A DNA stretch of 64,000 nt from Akanthomyces muscarius. Taxonomy: Eukaryota; Ascomycota; Sordariomycetes; Hypocreales; Cordycipitaceae. Position 1 is the stretch's first letter; every line of letters begins with the position of its first letter. The stretch lies in contig NC_079244.1 in the NCBI RefSeq assembly GCF_028009165.1, forward strand, positions 3,100,001 to 3,164,000. Reading direction: 5' to 3'. Positions 20,292-32,718 of the stretch are shown in pieces. The notes under the pieces were generated by a model. That model searched no databases, had not been told where the DNA came from, and saw nothing but the letters and a program-made list of their open reading frames with translations. The translations under genes were made by a program, and so were the position numbers.

Positions 20292-22650
20292 GTTGATGGT
20301 GTTGTGGATTGGATTAAGCGGAAAGCTTGATGTTGGGTATAATGGAGATGTTTGGTGTGGATGGGTATAAGACGATGTTTGTTGGATGGAGAAAAGGGAA
20401 AGAGAAGTGCTTGAGGAGGGAGGAGCTCGGGTTTATATGCTGGGCGTCTTACAAAGTCCCTGTTCTTCCTTGTGCGGGAAGCAGGCTGCTCACACCCTGG
20501 TGGTCCAGAACTCGGGCGTGCGTCTGATCATCACGGCGTTGCCCAGCTCCTCTTCTGCCTTGCTTGCTTCTGCGGGCTTGTGGGGTGCGTTAGCAAAAGC
20601 TGTTGCTGGGGGCCTGGCCTGCTGTGGGAGTGGTGTGGGAGTGTGCAGAACCATACAATTGGCAAGCCACAAGCCTGCAACGGCTACCTGCCAGTTGCAA
20701 ACCTTGATTTCTGCCTTGCTCGCTGCAGTCACACCCACCGGAGGCACGTTGCCGCTCTGTGCCTTGGTTGTCAGCACCGAAAAGCACCAGTACATGCACT
20801 CAACCCGGGGTGGGACAGACGATGGGCGGTTTGAGGAGGAGGCTTGTTACTGTGGCGCAGTGGGGCGTGGACTGGACATAGGCAGAGAGTGACATCAGCG
20901 ATATTCGTGGTTCTTTTCCCTTGTCTTGTTGATTGCATCATTTTATCCAACGCCCGACGATCAATTCCAGGTACAGACAGCGCAATGGGGAAAAAGAGTA
21001 CCCGATAGACTACAATCGAGGGAAATACCGTCTGGGAAAGCCGCCATGGCACACGCAGCAAAGCTCATGTTTTGTGAAAGCTCGCTCACGGTTTCCGTCG
21101 TGTGGGATCGAGATTCGTCTGCGACAATGGGCTCCGGGGCGGCCCACTGGTGCCTTGGCAGGCCGTTTGACACAATGGGCAGTTGGCAGACACTAGAAGA
21201 AACAAGGCACCGCCACATGTGGCGTCATCACTTTTGTCAACCAGCGCGGCCGCCCACGGTACCTCCACTCGCCCGTATTCCGAGTTTTCTCTGTTAATTG
21301 AGGCTGCGATTCCATTAGGTAGTTGGAACTATTCCCGTGTTTCTTGAGGGGGAGAGTTCTCAATTATGCAGGATCGATGCACTGTAGCGTATTCATTAAA
21401 CCCGTCTCAAGGTGGTGTGCAACAGGTGCAAGGGGGGAGGGTGCGACATGGCCAGCGTGGCGCCGCTAATAACCCGCCCGGAGGACTTGTCCCTAAATTA
21501 GGTACGGATATACTGACAAAAAATAAGAATGTCTGACATCTATAATTTGAGAAAAACACTCTACTGGTAATCAACGAAATGAAGGCCCAGAATAGAATTT
21601 GCACAAGATGAAAAACGACGACTGCCTTGCACTGCCTGGATAGATCTCGGGGGATTACGTGCGATGAGATGGCAAAGGCGCAGCCGTACCAGTAGCCATG
21701 CGAGACGAAAAAGTTGGACCCGGCGAGAGGCAAGATCAACGTAAGCACGTCTATTTTTACTCGCAAAATGCTGGCTGGCTGGCTGGCTGGCGTGGCTGGT
21801 TCTGCTCACCTCAACTGTGGTGGTGTGCTGCTGAGCCACAGCTGGCCGCACACGCGACAGCTGGGGCGGTAGGGGGGCAGCAGCCAACGTTGCAGTCTGG
21901 TCTGGGGGAGGGGGGGGGGGGGACGACTTCGAACCGGTTCCCTTTGGACAAGCTTGGCAGCGAGTTCCGTTGCTAGTCAGGTCGAGGGCAGAAGGCGGCT
22001 CCTGTCAAGGCACCAAAGAGAAGAGACACCAATCCCAGTTGCCTCGGCACCCGACAGGACAGTCTTCACCAGTTCAACGCTCGATAAAACGGCAATAAAA
22101 CAGGCGGCATCAAAACATATGTCATAATGACAGAGCTGTATTATGCGATGATGGAGCCCCATATGCAACATGCAGCATGGATCTCGCCCGAGTGGGGCCC
22201 GGGGATCCTGGCAAGCAAGCTGGGCTGGTCGGCTGGAGAGAGGCGGCCAGTGGTGCCAGTGTGGCCGGTTAGTCTGCAGCAACGACATGATGCCATAGGT
22301 GCGCCATAATACCAAGCTTTCCAGCATCACACTCAGCTAAGCTTCCACTAAGCAGCTAGGGTAGCGCCTCTCCGCCTTGGCCTCTCACCACCCCAGCACA
22401 CCAAGCTCCATCACGACGAGCAGGTCGCAGGGCGCGCCAGGGGTACCTAATAACCTATTGGCAAAGCTAATACCAGCAAGTAGCAAGCATGCTCTTTTTC
22501 CTTCGGTGTATGGCTGGCTCTACTGGGTCTGACGCTAGGTAGCACTTGGCACACCACATCAAGGCTGGAACGGGGATGGATCCGAAAAGGGAACCCAGCG
22601 GCTCAACAAGTCGTTTCGCATCATCAGCCACACTGTCATAGAGTTGATTA

Positions 22651-22685
<35 letters not shown>

Positions 22686-22864
22686 TCTACAACTCGTTGT
22701 CACTTTCCAAATCAGGCTTGGCAACTTTCTGCAGCAACAAAGAAAAAAGAGGACGACTAGTTTCGAGCCACTGCAAATCCGGTCCACATCACCGAAAACT
22801 GCTTCCTGATCCAAAGACCTTTTTTTTTTTCAGCACTAGTTTCATTTCACCTGCCATACTCGGC
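20292..22864. other. Large gene-free interval (2.6 kb)
   Basis: It contains the promoter of the Ser/Ala-rich gene, a (GGCT)n-like run near 21775-21800, a G-run at about 21905-21921 and a TC microsatellite (listed). Short open frames have no signal peptides, domains or splice sites that would support them. Confidence 0.45.
22651..22677. repeat. (TC)13 microsatellite
   Basis: Perfect TC dinucleotide run of about 27 bp in the 3' flank of the Sin1 gene. Confidence 0.95.
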
Positions 22865-25459
22865 TCAAACGTCTCGGTTGTACGGAGCAATGCCCTTTTT
22901 CAGCTCGCTGACGATTTCCGCAGCCTCGTCGGCGTTGCGCGCCTCAAAGTCATAGCGCTTCGTCTCGGCTGCTTTATACACCACCAGCTGTGTAGCAGTG
23001 ACGTCAGTACCTGTACCTTGAAAGAAAGAAAGCAGCACGTGGAGAGGGAAAGGGAAACCATACCTTGACATTGGTCGGGTGCTTTCGAGGCACCTTGCAC
23101 CCAATCACGTTGCTAAAGTGCACAGTCGTCGTCTTGCTCGTGCTGTCCTGCAGCGCCCTGCCCGCCGACGCAGGCACAATGTGAATGTACTCGCCGTCAA
23201 TCCGAAGCAGCCGCTCGCTCAGCACCAGTCGCATCGGCTGCTTGCGCCACACCGTGTACATCTTGTATCCCTCGTTGCTCAGCTCGTCCTGCTTGAGCGC
23301 CTCGCGCGCCAGCGGGTGCACCCCCATGATGGGTCCCGCCCCGCGCTGCTTGTTGGCCCGGCGCAGCATGTGGCTCTCGGGGAGCGACGTCGCCGCCCCG
23401 GGTCTAGGGGACGACGCGTTGCTCGGCGAGCCTGCCATTGTCAGCGGGCCGTCGGTGGCAAAGCGGCGGCGGTACAGCTCCAGGTCCGAGACGTTGCCAA
23501 TCGACGAAACCGGCCGATCAATCATAACCACGGCCCCGGAGCCTGGCAGCTTGAGCACATGGTTGGCCTTGTCAAGCTGCCTCTTCCGGCACACCAACTC
23601 GAGCACCTCTTCCAGATATGTATCCGTCGTCACGTCGACCGTAACCATTTGCCCAGGGACAATGTCAGACGACATAATGTGCACACGCAGTAGTTTCTGC
23701 TGGCCTCTGTTGGTGTTTGGCATGATATTCGGCGTCTGCGGCGCGTCAGCCAGTGGCGTATTGGGACGATACGTAGTCGTCACAATAGGATTCTGCCGAG
23801 GCCGGCTGGGTCCTGTCTGCATTGCGACGACGCCAGGCTGTAACAATTCTTTTCGAGCATCCTCTGCATCGTTGGCCGGGGCGGACTGTGGTGCCGCTAC
23901 CTCGTCGTCTTGTGGGGTAAGCTTCTTGTTCGTCTGGTACTCGGCCTCGTCCGCGAGCACCAACGCAAAGTCGTCAAAGGCTCTCGAGTTGGAGCGCATA
24001 CGGCCTCCGCCCCTCATACCTGCGTTGTGAACAGTAGTAAACGAGACGAGAGGCTTTGTTCTCTCAAACGGCGGGAAATCGTCGTCGACTTCGCCGCCTT
24101 CTTCCACCATTCGTAATGTCCACCAATTTATATTCAGTTTGTCACCTGGTAAACGGGGTTCTCTCTTCTCCTCATTGTATCGATATAGACTCAGGCCGAT
24201 GAGGTCTGCAACGGTCACAGCTCGTTCAGCGCCCTGCCCATCGCTCACACGTGGCCGGATAGGCACCTCAAACGGCTTGCTTGCTGTCTTGGCATATGCT
24301 GGGTATATTCGGACGGCGATGGAACCTGGCGTTCCCCGGCCGCTGTAGTGTGCAAACTTCTGAAACGGTGTCGATGGCTTGAGCTCTTTGGCTTTTAAAG
24401 CTTGGGTAAGCAAACTCGAGGGCTGTATAATGCTCAGTGGTCGAATGGTGCTGAGAGGCCGAGGCGGCGGCAGGGCTGACAGCTTTGTAGGCTCAGCTGG
24501 GAGCTGTGATTTTCGCACTGTCGACTGCCTGCGGTAGTTGCGCGGAGGGGTGCCGACGACTGGGTGTGTTGGTGTGCCGGTTTCGACGGCGTTTAGAATG
24601 GACGCCGAGTCGATACTTTCGACGTAGTCCTCAAATATATCAGACGCCTCGTCTGAGTCTTCCTCCTCCTCTGGTAGTAATGTTGTGTCGGCGCGTTTGA
24701 TGCCTGGTGTGGGTTCCTCGTTGATCTTCTCCTGCAGCTTCAGCGTGCGCGCCGCCGCCCGTGCCGCCTCCCTGTGGCGCTGCGCAAGCGGGACGTCAAA
24801 CTCGCTCTCGGAGGAGATCTCGCTGCTAGTGACGGTATCTCTTCGCGGGCGCTCCTTGACCGTCTCCAGCGCCGACTGCGAGCCGCGGCGCACCGCTCTC
24901 GGCGACGTGCTGCCAAATGGCTGCTTGAGGGCTGTGTTCTGCAGCGGCGACGATCCCGCGCGGTTGCGGACGGGCATCTTGGCGAACTTTATTCGCTGCG
25001 CGTCGCGTTGCTCCTGCTCCTCCTCGCTCTCGTCGGTAAGGTCACTGCTGTCGTCCTCTTCCATCTGCTCGCGGCGCCTGCGCCTCTTAGTTGCGATGCC
25101 GGGTCCCATGGTGTCGGCGCCCCCGTGTGTCAGCATACCTCCGTCATCCTCTCCATCCTCGAGCGATATTCCGAGCTGGCGCGGGGCCTGAAAGTATTCT
25201 GACGCAATCGCTGTGGGAATCGGAGGGGAATGCGTCCGGTTGTGGCTCGACGTCGGGCGCCATCCTGCAGCTTTGAAGGGAGCGGTGTTGATGAAGCTCT
25301 CGTTTACGGTGAGAAGTCGCTCGCCGACGCCGTCGGCAATGTCGTTGAGATAGCTTGTACGCAGCTGGTAGGAGACGAGACTGGCGATTCGTTAGCTGGC
25401 GTAGAGATGTACTGGGCTGTGCGACGCAACACTTACTCTTCGACTTGAATGACAGACAT
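22865..25459 (-). CDS. TORC2 subunit Sin1/Avo1
   Basis: 820 residues in three exons; introns are 25381-25436 and 22988-23063. Seen: the conserved N-terminal segment (MSVIQVEDLVSYQLRTSYLN), a long disordered acidic and basic region (KRRRRREQMEEDDSSDLTDE), and the CRIM domain, which includes FEVPIRPRVSDGQGAERAVT and the WWTLRMVEEGGEVDDDFPPF block. A Ras-binding-like domain follows (KLLRVHIMSSDIVPGQMVTV...LELYRRRF), then a C-terminal PH domain (YKMYTVWRKQPMRLVLSERL...IIGCKVPRKHPTNVK, RYDFEARNADEAAEIVSELK). Known: Sin1/Avo1 is the TORC2 scaffold that recruits AGC kinases through CRIM and binds membranes through PH, controlling actin, sphingolipid and cell-wall homeostasis. The domain order and length (about 800) match fungal Sin1. 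The first exon is only 23 nt and the last intron splits the PH domain. Confidence 0.93.
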
Positions 25460-26122
25460 GATGGCGGGCAAGTCGAAATTGCGCAGGCTTGTATGATGTA
25501 TGGATAAATTGTAGAGATGCGCATTGTGCGACAAGATTCACAGGCACCCTTGTGCCATAGGGCGATAATGGAAATGGAAAGAGGAAATCGGGGGTGCACG
25601 AACTCCCCCACATCGAGATAACGACTAGCTCGGCGCGTCCCACGTGGAGCCAATCTAGCAGCTAGCTACTTGTCACTGAACTTGGACCGCCAAACACCAT
25701 TACTATACTTCTGTTATATTATTGATACGTAGAGGCTGCTCTCGAGTCTCAACAGCCATTCGCGGAGCATCGAATATGCCTTTCCGTAAAAGAATACTTG
25801 TCTTGCGAAGTCATTCAAGCAACTACAGGTTAGGTGTCCTTGACTACAATGAAGCCACGGATCCTTGTCAGTCAGCAAGACAAAAGACCAAATGCTTCTT
25901 AAATTATCGCAAAATCCGGGGTCGGCGACGGCGCTATTGCCTCGCTTTCTAACCAAGCGTAAGCCGGCTTCGTGTTCATGGACCCCACGCCGTACTAATA
26001 GGTTTTCTGCATATTCTTCTCAACTTGAGGGAAGTCACTGTCCTCAACTATAGCATGGTGATCCAACTGCTCGCGTGGCCCAGTATACTCTTTGCGGCCT
26101 GCCTTGTGCACTCTTCCATTGA
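25460..26122. other. Intergenic interval between Sin1 gene and the transporter relic
   Basis: About 660 bp. It holds the Sin1 promoter and AT-rich sequence left of the relic. From 25995 to 26175 one minus-strand frame stays open and contains FNIIMINGRVHKAGR, but it has no start or neighbouring exon (see rejected items). Confidence 0.4.
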
Positions 26123-26771
26123 TCATAATAATGTTGAACTTGGAATGCTCTTGGACAGAATCCACGACGAGCGCATGGCAGACACTGTGAAGATGATGGT
26201 GAGAATGAACCACGCCCAGACGTACATGGCAAGCGCCTGCGTGAATTGGCCGTTGAGCTCTCCCGTCTCCTTGTCCGTGTAGCTAGTAGGGATTCCAGTT
26301 CCAGGGATGTAGATCATGGCGTACGAAAGATTGAAGGCGCCGTATGAGGGAAACACGGCGGCACCGAACTGCGGTGTGAAATCATCAGCTGATTAAGTCT
26401 CGGGGAACATGGAATAACAAAGGCGTCTCTTCTTGTAGAAAAAATTGCTTACTGTATTACCCGCAACAAACTCCATGATGCCGGAGATGAACTGGCACAC
26501 CCCGCCGAAGAAACATGGGGACGGAGATCAAAATGTTGGGCGTGTAGGTCCCGCGCGTGAACACCGAATATGGAGATGAGGAATATATGTCTGTATCGAA
26601 TGATAATAAACCAAGTGGCGCAGGGTTGGAAAACTTCCTATGGACCGTAGGAAGCGCGGGTTGGGTCCTGTCGTTGGGATGACCACCGGCGGTGGTCTCC
26701 CGAGCGAGCTCCAGGTTTTTCTGCACATGCTTTTCGGCGTAGTGAACTGCGTTGGAGCTGCTTCCTGACAT
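26123..26771 (-). pseudogene. GPR1/FUN34/YaaH acetate-transporter pseudogene (Ato-like)
   Basis: Seen: the family N-terminus (MSGSSSN..., RKFSNPAPLGLLSF), then continuity only by changing frame three times within about 75 bp. FLISIFGVHAR lies in one frame (near 26552-26583), TYTPNILISVPMF in another, and FGGVCQFISGIMEFVAGNT in the third (shift near 26512). An intron follows (GTAAGC...CCGCAG), then FGAAVFPSYGAFNLSYAMIY and TVSAMRSSW. After that all similarity to the family stops: the remaining transmembrane helices and C-terminus are absent, and a stop occurs at 26123. Known: intact members are six-helix plasma-membrane acetate/ammonium transporters. Several frame breaks plus loss of the last helices make a functional product unlikely. 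Sequencing errors could explain one break but not three and the missing end. Confidence 0.78.
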
Positions 26772-27740
26772 GGTGACTTGGCTTTTTAGTTTTAGTTTCA
26801 CAGGTTTCTGGTCTCAATCGTAGAATTTCGGGGCAGTGTATTGGCGTGTAGAGGTGCGCGTTAGGGAGAGCCGCACGGCCGGAAACCAAGTATATCTATA
26901 TTACTGAGCTTGCTGCCTCGCCGTTCACCCGTTGTTGGCTATGCAACGAAGCCCATACCTTATTAGACTTGTTGGTCCATGTCTTTCAAATGGCAGGTCA
27001 CGCTACTAGCGCCATGGCAATGGCTTGAAGATGAGCCGGCATGGGTTAAGACTACTACCATCCTGGCGTGGAACACCCGCTCATCGACAGTTGGCGTTTT
27101 CCGTACAAATGGCTCTTTTCACTGTCACCGGGGTGGTACATGAAACTACTGTACTTGAGCACTGTGTGACCGGATGCCGGACGCTGCTTGCAACGGCTTT
27201 GGCTCATACGGAGCAGCAAAAGTGCACACTCACACAGAGCGCGATGTTATTATCCACAGTATTTTGACAGCTTCAAATTCTAGCAGGTATCTAGAGGATA
27301 CGCTATTGAGCATTTCGCTGCCTGGTCGATGCAACGGTTGGCGCTGGTTCACAGATGCCGCGGAGGGCAGAGATGCGCGGATGATCGCGGTCGAGAGCGG
27401 AGAAACGCGGAGCGGACCAGGCCCGCCGACCACACTACGGCACTGGACCACTGTGAGGGTGTGGCCGATACTTCTCACCTACGCATCAAACACTAATACA
27501 ATATTGTTGGAGCGATTCAGAACCGCCGGTTTCGCCCATTTCCGTCTCTTGTTCTGCCAGAGATGCTGCTGCTGCGTATGGCATAGCCCGGCAACTTCGG
27601 AATCGTTTTTGACAAAGACACATTTAAGTCTCCTGCGGGCCACGCTTGATTCATCCAATTCTTACTCCTTTTCTTGGCCGGATTGCGCATTGCACTACTT
27701 CTCCTCTTTTCCAGACCATTTCTCCACGACAATTGCAAGT
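26772..27740. other. Intergenic interval, promoter of the FAH-hydrolase gene
   Basis: About 970 bp between divergent coding sequences. No supportable gene. The last 150 bp are C/T-rich leader sequence. Confidence 0.5.
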
Positions 27741-29580
27741 ATGGGACTGAGCAACGGAAAGACGGCGTCTAAAATCAACTATGTCGCCTTTGAGCTTCCT
27801 GGTGGGGTAAGCCCAAGGATAGGACATCTAGACCTAGACCGGAAAGAAATCGCAGTGCTCTCATACAAGTCTGGGACGCCACTTTCGTCCTTGTACGAAG
27901 TCATTGATATGGGACAAGACGGTATCGCGAAAACTGGCGAGGTGCTGCCGCTTTCGAGTGTCAAGCTGCTCGCTCCGGTTTCTGGCCGGGATGTACTGGC
28001 TGTTGGCAAGAACTATGCTGAGCACGCGAAAGAATTCAACGCCTCGGGGTAAGACATGCCGAATAAAATAGCACGGCGAACGATGCGCGGGTGGTGTATG
28101 CCATGCTGACTGCCACAGGTATGATGCGTCAGACAAGGCCGATATACCCACGCATCCCGTCATTTTTACCAAAAGAGCCACTTCTATTATTGCCCACGGC
28201 GACGACATCTTTCCTCACCCTGGCTTCACAGAGTCTGTCGACTATGAGGGTGAGATAGGTGTCATTATTGGCAGGGCTGGCTTCCGAATCTCCGAGGCCG
28301 ACGCCATGAACCATGTCTGGGGCTACACCATCATCAACGACATGACGGCCCGAGAGCGCCAGAGAGACCATAAGCAGTTCTACATCGGCAAGAGCCCGGA
28401 TACATTCTGCCCAATGGGACCTGTGGCGGTTGCGAAGGAGGACCTCCCGTCCGTCCTGGAGATTGAGACGACTGTCAACGGGGAGAAGCGCCAAACTGCC
28501 AATACGGATCAGCTCATCTTCAGCATACCGTACTTGATCCAAACCATGTCTGCAGGCCAGACGCTGCGACCGGGTGACGTCTTGGCCACTGGAACACCTG
28601 CTGGCGTTGGCTTCGGCTTCCGGCCTATGAAGTTTCTCCACCAAGGCGACGAAATCAGCGTGAGCGTCACGGGCCTCGGCACGCTCACGAACCGCATTGC
28701 CTCTCCTAATTCTGTGAACTCTACGTTGGAGAGTGTCTCTTCCGAGTCACATATTCCGCAGTCCAACGTCAGGGCACCTCCGTCAATATTGACAAGCATT
28801 GGTGCCAAGCATCTCTTTTACCAGAAGCTCGAGGCCAAGAGGGACTCGGGCGAGAACATCGCTTTTATCCATGGCCTGGGGAGTAGTAGCAGCTACTTTG
28901 CAGCATTGACGGCGCCCCTGCAAGAACATGCCAACTTGCACTTGATGGATCTTGAGGGTCACGGCCTATCGCCAACGTCGGCATCGAGCACGCTCTCGAT
29001 TGCGTCCTTTGCCAAGGACGTAGCCAATGTCCTCGACGCCGCCGGCGCCGAAGAAGTGACAGTTGTGGCTCACTCGCTGGGCTGTCTGGTAGCGGTCAAG
29101 CTTGCCCTCGACCGGCCGAACCTGGTCAAGAAGCTCGTCCTGATGGGACCTCCCCCGTCTCCCCTCCCAGAGGCTGGCGTGACGGGCACGATAGCCAGGG
29201 TAAAGGCGGTTCGAGACAAGGGCATGTTTGATGTGTCCAACACGATTCTGCAGACGGCCCTGTCGGACGAGACCAAGTTATCCAACCCTACAGCCGTAGC
29301 AGCCGTTCGTATCTCGCTCTTGGGTCAAGACGCTGAGGGCTACGCCAAAGCGTGCGGTGCGTTAGCATCAGCGCCAGGCATGGATTTTGCTCAGATCAAA
29401 GCCCCGACTTTTATAATTACAGGAAGTGAGGATACGGTTTCTCCACCTGCATTATGCGATGGGTATTCCAGTCAGATTAGCAGAAGCAAGGTAAAGACGC
29501 TGGACAAGGTGGGCCACTGGCATCTCTTCGAGGCGAGCGAGAGAGTGGTCAGCTTAGTGGCCAACTTTGTCAAGGAGTGA
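27741..29580 (+). CDS. Fused fumarylacetoacetate-hydrolase-fold / alpha-beta hydrolase protein
   Basis: 589 residues in two exons; the intron is 28049-28118. Residues 1 to about 325 form a FAH-family domain: LLAPVSGRDVLAVGKNYAEH, the metal-binding YEGEIGVIIGRAGF, YTIINDMTARERQ, and the LRPGDVLATGTPAGVGFG end motif. Residues about 350-589 form an alpha/beta hydrolase: the oxyanion region FIHGLGSSSSYF, the nucleophile motif AHSLG (Ser), the acid in ITGSEDTVSP (Asp) and the base in KVGHWHLFEA (His). Known: FAH-fold enzymes cleave C-C bonds or decarboxylate/hydrate 2-keto acids in aromatic catabolism, and alpha/beta hydrolases of this shape include enol-lactonases. A plausible role is two consecutive steps in degrading an aromatic or keto-acid compound; the substrate is not visible. 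The nucleophile elbow has Ala in place of the usual first Gly. All three catalytic residues are present. Confidence 0.88.
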
Positions 29581-30315
29581 CGTTTGGAAAGGGATAGAGT
29601 ACCATAGTTGATCCTCCATAGAAGTTTATAAAAATAAAATATACTGTGACATCGTTGTCTAAAATCTTTCTGAATATCGACAACTAGACGGGCCATGCCA
29701 CATCTGGCCAATGGTGTAAGTCTAGATAACATCGGCGTATTGTGGCGCAAAATGACATACGTAAGCGGCCGTGTACTTGCAACAAGGATAGAATTTTGAT
29801 TATACGAGACCGACCTGAGGGCTGTAGTCACCAGCTATTTCGTATACCTGAGGACTCGTCGGGGTTTCTAGGCGTGCTGAAATGAGCCGCTGGCGCGGCA
29901 CCAGGGAAGGCCCCGTGACGCGCTCGTTAGTGCTCCAGTGCCCTACAACTTGCCCCTGCCAGCCATCCTGGGCACCAAACGAGTGACAAACACCAACACA
30001 AGCACAGAGGAGCAATTCCCGTTCGCAGCGCCATCTCATCTCTTTAAAGACCAAGCACAAACTGTTGATACAAACCATGCCCTGTTCAGTCCAGTTTTAA
30101 AGCGGCTCACTTAAGAGCAAGGTGCTGTGTCCAAGTACGAGCGCAGGTGAACGGTCGACTCGCCTCATGATTGGTGAGGATTTCTGGAAGGATTGTCTGA
30201 CGGCTACAGTGCGATGCCCCGGCCAAGCGGGCCGTCCCTTCTCATACTAATCTCGTTTTAGCACATGCCACGCTGTTGCTTCAGCTTTTTGCCTTACGCA
30301 ACACACTGGTCCGTC
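29581..30315. other. Intergenic interval upstream of the ankyrin gene
   Basis: About 735 bp. The last part has a good branch/acceptor pair (ACTAATCTCGTTTTAG ending at 30261) and a GTGAGG donor near 30174, so a 5' untranslated intron is possible. No coding exon is supportable. Confidence 0.45.
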
Positions 30316-32718
30316 ATGGACCGAGTCTCTTTGACCACAAGCGCCGTCGGGCTCGTAGCGTTTGCTACGCGCGTGTGTACGGCCATCTCGTCGTTGCGAT
30401 CGCTATGCAAGACTTTGCCTGGTCGCATTCATGCAGTTAGCAATGAGGTTGCCGATTTTGAGCTGGTACTATTGCAACTTGCGGGTTTGCTAGAGACCCG
30501 TCGTCAGTTACCAGAGAGTAAGTATTCTGCCATGCCGCACTTGCTGAAGCAAGCCAGAGTCAACCTCACTGAGCTGGAGAGCATTATACACAAGCTCATT
30601 CGGGTTCGGCAAATTTCAAGAATGCCGATGAACATTGTGAAAGCATGGCGAAATGAGCAAGCGCGCCTCAAAGAACTACAGGATGACATTCGAAGCGTCA
30701 AAAGCAGTCTCAATATTATGCTCGGTGCGAGCAACTCGTGAGTTCTTGCAACTGTACTTTCTGACAGCTTCCCTCAACTGACTGTCAGCAGAGATGATAT
30801 GCTCAAAATTTGGCTCGATATTCAAGACATATCCAGTGTTACCGATCAGGCCTCTCAAGGACAAGTCGTTATGAATGACAAGGTTCTCATGGCACTGGCA
30901 GGCGTAGACGAGCGTATTGCACAGGTTGAGCAAATGCTACAGAATCAATCTGAATTGATCAGAATGAACCAATTCGTCCAGGTGCAGTCAGCATATGGCA
31001 TGAGTCCTCTTCGCAAAGCAACAGAATCGTCTGGGCAGCCATACAGCAGTTTTCACTCAGGAGAAAAGACCAGTATTGGCATTCGCGTCACACCGTCTGC
31101 GATCTCTTGCCGTAAGGCCTGTCGTTGCGCCTGCCATTCACGCCGAAGCTCCTCGTCGCCGGCTTTCATGAACAATCTCCTCGGCCGCCTTTTCGTTAGC
31201 TACAGCGGGCTACCTGTCATAAAACCAAGATGTGATAGTCCCGAGTGTCGCGGTTCAAAATCAAGTCACATGAGTCTTGAGTACTGGTTTCCGACGTCAT
31301 TCTGGTCCAATGTGGTGCGAATGGAGCTGTCATATCACCACGTAAACGGCCCTTCAATCCAACTGGACATGCTCCGCATAATAGCAGATGATGCGCAGTG
31401 CATCAACTTCGCAATAAGTGGAAACATAACTGGCTTACAACACTTGTTCAACTCGGGGCTCGCTTCCGCTCGAGATATTAGTACAACACGCGGCTATTCT
31501 CTTCTTCGGTGGGCTCTGTATAGCAAGCAGTATGAGACCTGCAGATTTTTGTTACAAGCCGGTGCAGATGTTGACTACAGGCCTATCGGGACTTTTGATA
31601 ATAGCCCCCGTATCAAGGCATGCCATTTTCTGTTGGAGGGAAACCTGCCCGACCAAGCAGTTGAAGCATTGCGTGCGATTACGAAAGGAAGCGAGTATCT
31701 CGACGATTTCATCGACGACTCCAGCTTTACGCAAACTCATCGCATTGTTCTTGGTCTCTCAACTCGCGACTTAGAAGAGGAGCTACTCATAAATGCTCAC
31801 GAAATCAACGCCCAAGACTCTATGGGCCGGACAGCCATGGCCTGGGCCGCCGCTCGGAATGACCGCCACGCCATTGTCACGCTACTACGATATTGCGCCG
31901 ACCCAAACATCATTGATGTGCAAATATCTGGCCCGCTGTCCAATGCAGCTGCTCAGGGCCATACTGCATGCGTTAAGCTACTTCTTGATGCGGGGGCACG
32001 TCCGGATCTACCACTGCCTCGTGGGATCATAAAAGGTGGTCCATTGAACGTTGCCGCCCGGAATTCCAAAGACCCCGTTCTAGTCAAAATCTTACTTGAC
32101 TTTGAAGCTGACGTCGACCAATGTGGGGTAGATGGAAAGACGGCATTGTTCCATGCCGCCCAAAAGGATGATGCTAGTCTTGCGATTCTACTGCTCGAAA
32201 ACGGCGCAGTGATCAACCTTGCGTCCAAGACAGGAGACACGCCCTTGACAACGGCCATTACGCACAATAGCCACAATGTGCTAAGGCTTTTCCTAGAAAG
32301 ATGGCACGAGTATTCGATTTGTCCGCGATTAAAAGGACCACATATTCTCAAAATCACCGCTCTCTATGCAGATATCGAGACGATGGGCATCTTGGCAAAT
32401 ACCGACCATTCTCGGCTCAAATATGACAAGAAATATGCACTGGGCGATTTAACTCAGGTTCTGCGCACGCGAGAGGACGCCACAAATAAGCTAGCATTTG
32501 TTTTTGATGAGCTGCTCCAACTTTTCCAGGGACCACCGCCGTCTTTCCTGAACGTTGAAGATTCCCTGGAGGCTGGGAACCTCTGCCATTCTTTCTCTCG
32601 TGTAGCCACTTGGGAGACAATATTAAGTAGCGATGAAGTAAACGATGAGCACAGGAGTGATGCAGACTCCGAAGAATGTTTCATTGATGCCCTTACCGAT
32701 CTGAGGCAGCAAGATTGA
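30316..32718 (+). CDS. Ankyrin-repeat protein with fungal STAND-type N-terminal domain
   Basis: 782 residues in two exons; the intron is 30738-30791 (GTGAGT...CAGCAG). Seen: a helical N-terminal domain (MDRVSLTTSAVGLVAFATRV...) of the type found at the start of many fungal STAND and ankyrin proteins. A coiled-coil stretch follows, then a Cys/Arg-rich segment (ISCRKACRCACHSRRSS). Four or more ankyrin repeats lie between about 370 and 650, for example MGRTAMAWAAARNDRHAIVT, GPLSNAAAQGHTACVKLLLD, GKTALFHAAQKDDASLAILL and GDTPLTTAITHNSHNVLRLF. The Asp/Glu-rich C-terminus has no motif I know. No NTPase domain is present. An in-frame ATG 17 codons upstream (30265) would be the first start on the mRNA if the leader intron is used; I chose 30316 from the family N-terminus. 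A broken GDPD gene follows 283 bp downstream on the same strand. Function unknown, possibly in self/non-self recognition. Confidence 0.8.

Noticed and set aside
21407..21766. Hydrophobic 119-codon minus-strand frame.
   Set aside because: No signal-peptide logic, no conserved motif, low-quality start and location in a repeat-containing gene-free tract.
21925..21960. GGTTCGAAG on the minus strand as a tRNA B-box.
   Set aside because: The flanking bases do not pair into a T-stem, and there is no matching A-box or acceptor stem.
25995..26213. Minus-strand frame with FNIIMINGRVHKAGR, resembling the C-terminal strand of an amidohydrolase.
   Set aside because: Only a short resemblance, no start codon exon or metal-binding motifs nearby; it may be chance or imported debris next to the transporter relic.
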